A DNA stretch of 64,000 nucleotides from Paenibacillus glucanolyticus NBRC 15330 (GTDB lineage: Bacteria > Bacillota > Bacilli > Paenibacillales > Paenibacillaceae). Both the position numbers and the translations under genes were made by a program. Location: assembly GCF_004000885.1 (NCBI RefSeq), contig NZ_BIMC01000002.1:424743-488742 (forward strand), given 5' to 3'. The notes below the pieces were generated by a model. The model did no database searches. It was given only the letters and a program-made list of their open reading frames with translations, and had not been told where the DNA came from. Below are positions 63,139-64,000 of this stretch, piece by piece. Positions within the stretch are counted from its first letter, which is position 1. Each line of letters starts with the position of its first letter.

Positions 63139-64000
63139 GTGAACATCGGATCGTTGATTCGCGGACTCCTGGGAGAGCAAAAGCCGGGAGACGCCAAGAC
63201 GTTGGAATTAAAGCCGGGTCAGGTCGTTCGCGGTGTGGTTATGAACGTATCGGAAGATGGGCAGGAAGCGTTAGTGCAGATCCAGGGCGTTCAAGTGAAG
63301 GCAAAACTGGAAACGCCGCTTCGAGCCGGAGAAACCGCGCTTCTGCAGGTTCAGCCACCGGGAGAGGGAGGGACAGCCGTACTCAAGCCGCTTAGTCCAA
63401 CGCCGGGCCAGCCGTTGTCCCCATCCTCCATGGCGGAGGTGCTGGATTTTGCCGGTCTCCCGGATACGAAGGAAAACCGGGAAATGATTAAGGGCATGCA
63501 GACGGCAGGAGTTCCGTTAACGAAGGAAAATATAGCTATGTTTCGTGAGGCGTTGGCCGTGAAACCACCAATGGTTCCTGCGGCAGAATGGGCGGAGTCG
63601 GCTGCTATCGCGTTTCATCGCGGACTGCCGATTACTCCCGAAAGTGTGAAGGGGCTGCATCAGGCAGTATTTGGACCTCAGCTCCATCAATTACTGCAGT
63701 CTCTTGAGCAGCAGCTGGTGTCTGTTATAAGTGTCGGCGCCGTGCCTGCTGGAGATGGGGGAAAAGGCGCCGTGCCTGCATCTTCTCCTCTAGCCGGTGC
63801 TGCGAGCGGCGCAGCAGCTGAAACCGTACCGCAGCAGGCCAGCACTCCAGCAGGAGGCGCTGGCAGCGCAGCGCAGGCCGCGACAGGTCAGCAGGCACTG
63901 CTGACCAAGCTGCAAGGCCTGCTGCAGCAGCTGCGCGGCGAGCTCGCGCAGCCATGGGCTGGCGGCGGCACGGCAACGCCTGCCGCCGGACAAGCCGCCG
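63139..64000 (+). CDS. YlqG-like protein, N-terminal part (runs off the window)
   Basis: GTG 63139 after GGGAGGATAAATC opens a frame with no stop to the window edge (at least 287 residues). First ~75 residues read as a small beta domain (LKPGQVVRGVVMNVSEDGQEALVQIQGVQVKAKLETPLRAGETALLQV in pieces), then helical segments and an Ala/Gln/Gly-rich, low-complexity linker. Position after rnhB matches B. subtilis ylqG, whose layout recalls FliK-like hook-length proteins. Contains the in-frame duplication GAVPA-x5-GAVPA. Confidence 0.75.
   Translation, partial: MNIGSLIRGLLGEQKPGDAKTLELKPGQVVRGVVMNVSEDGQEALVQIQGVQVKAKLETPLRAGETALLQVQPPGEGGTAVLKPLSPTPGQPLSPSSMAEVLDFAGLPDTKENREMIKGMQTAGVPLTKENIAMFREALAVKPPMVPAAEWAESAAIAFHRGLPITPESVKGLHQAVFGPQLHQLLQSLEQQLVSVISVGAVPAGDGGKGAVPASSPLAGAASGAAAETVPQQASTPAGGAGSAAQAATGQQALLTKLQGLLQQLRGELAQPWAGGGTATPAAGQAA

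Noticed and set aside
1..64000. tRNA, rRNA, prophage or plasmid functions
   Set aside because: Looked for tRNA T-loop patterns, rRNA segments, integrases, capsid or replication genes; none seen.

Overview
The window is a 64 kb stretch of roughly 50% GC chromosome from a spore-forming Gram-positive bacterium. The best fit is Paenibacillus or a close relative. The reasons are the Bacillus-type backbone orders (rsmD-coaD-ylbJ-sepM-tmcAL-yceD-rpmF; fapR-plsX-fab-acpP-rnc-smc-ftsY; ylxM-ffh-rpsP-khpA-rimM-trmD; rplS-lepB-rbgA-rnhB-ylqG), strong AGGAGG ribosome binding sites, frequent TTG/GTG starts, and sporulation genes (ylbJ, a YjcZ-type micro-protein, a collagen-like spore-surface protein). I see no rRNA, tRNA, CRISPR array, prophage or complete insertion sequence. 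Layout. Positions 1-30000 are accessory and metabolic: a PAP2 phosphatase, an aromatic-acid-exporter-like protein, the RNA polymerase recycling motor helD with a face-to-face antisense promoter, a chemotaxis receptor, three MFS transporters, a three-gene osmoprotectant ABC transporter, a MarR-controlled efflux unit, a GDPD-MFS pair, a LacI regulator with a GH94 phosphorylase and a perfect operator, small membrane and unknown proteins, a macro-domain protein, rpiA, a lipC-like esterase, a compact agr-type quorum-sensing locus with a cysteine-free signal peptide, and a secreted stalk-domain protein. Positions 29812-30064 (minus strand) look like an unassigned ~250-nt structured RNA. Positions 30140-47561 are the conserved core: rRNA methylation and CoA synthesis, two tail-to-tail overlapping gene pairs, ribosomal protein L32, the FapR-controlled fatty acid operon (here also carrying fabH and fabF), then RNase III, SMC and FtsY. 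Positions 47661-53560 are a ~6 kb island between ftsY and ylxM-ffh, which are adjacent in Bacillus subtilis. It carries two small Sm-like proteins, a pyruvyl transferase, two glycosyltransferases, UDP-GlcNAc 2-epimerase and a hemolysin-III-type membrane protein. Positions 53700-64000 return to the core (SRP, S16, 16S maturation, TrmD, L19, signal peptidase, RbgA, RNase HII, start of a YlqG-like gene). A second insertion, between trmD and rplS, holds a collagen-like gene and a 46-residue protein. Working together: fapR to fabF supplies membrane lipid; smc, ftsY and ffh handle chromosome organisation and protein targeting; the two insertions may jointly build and glycosylate a spore-surface glycoprotein. 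The most unusual items are the helD antisense promoter, the agr-like locus with a serine-lactone candidate peptide and a sensor lacking its kinase, the unassigned minus-strand RNA, and a collagen-like tract that keeps exact triplet phase while losing 21 of 74 glycines. All function calls rest on reading motifs by eye; no database search was possible.
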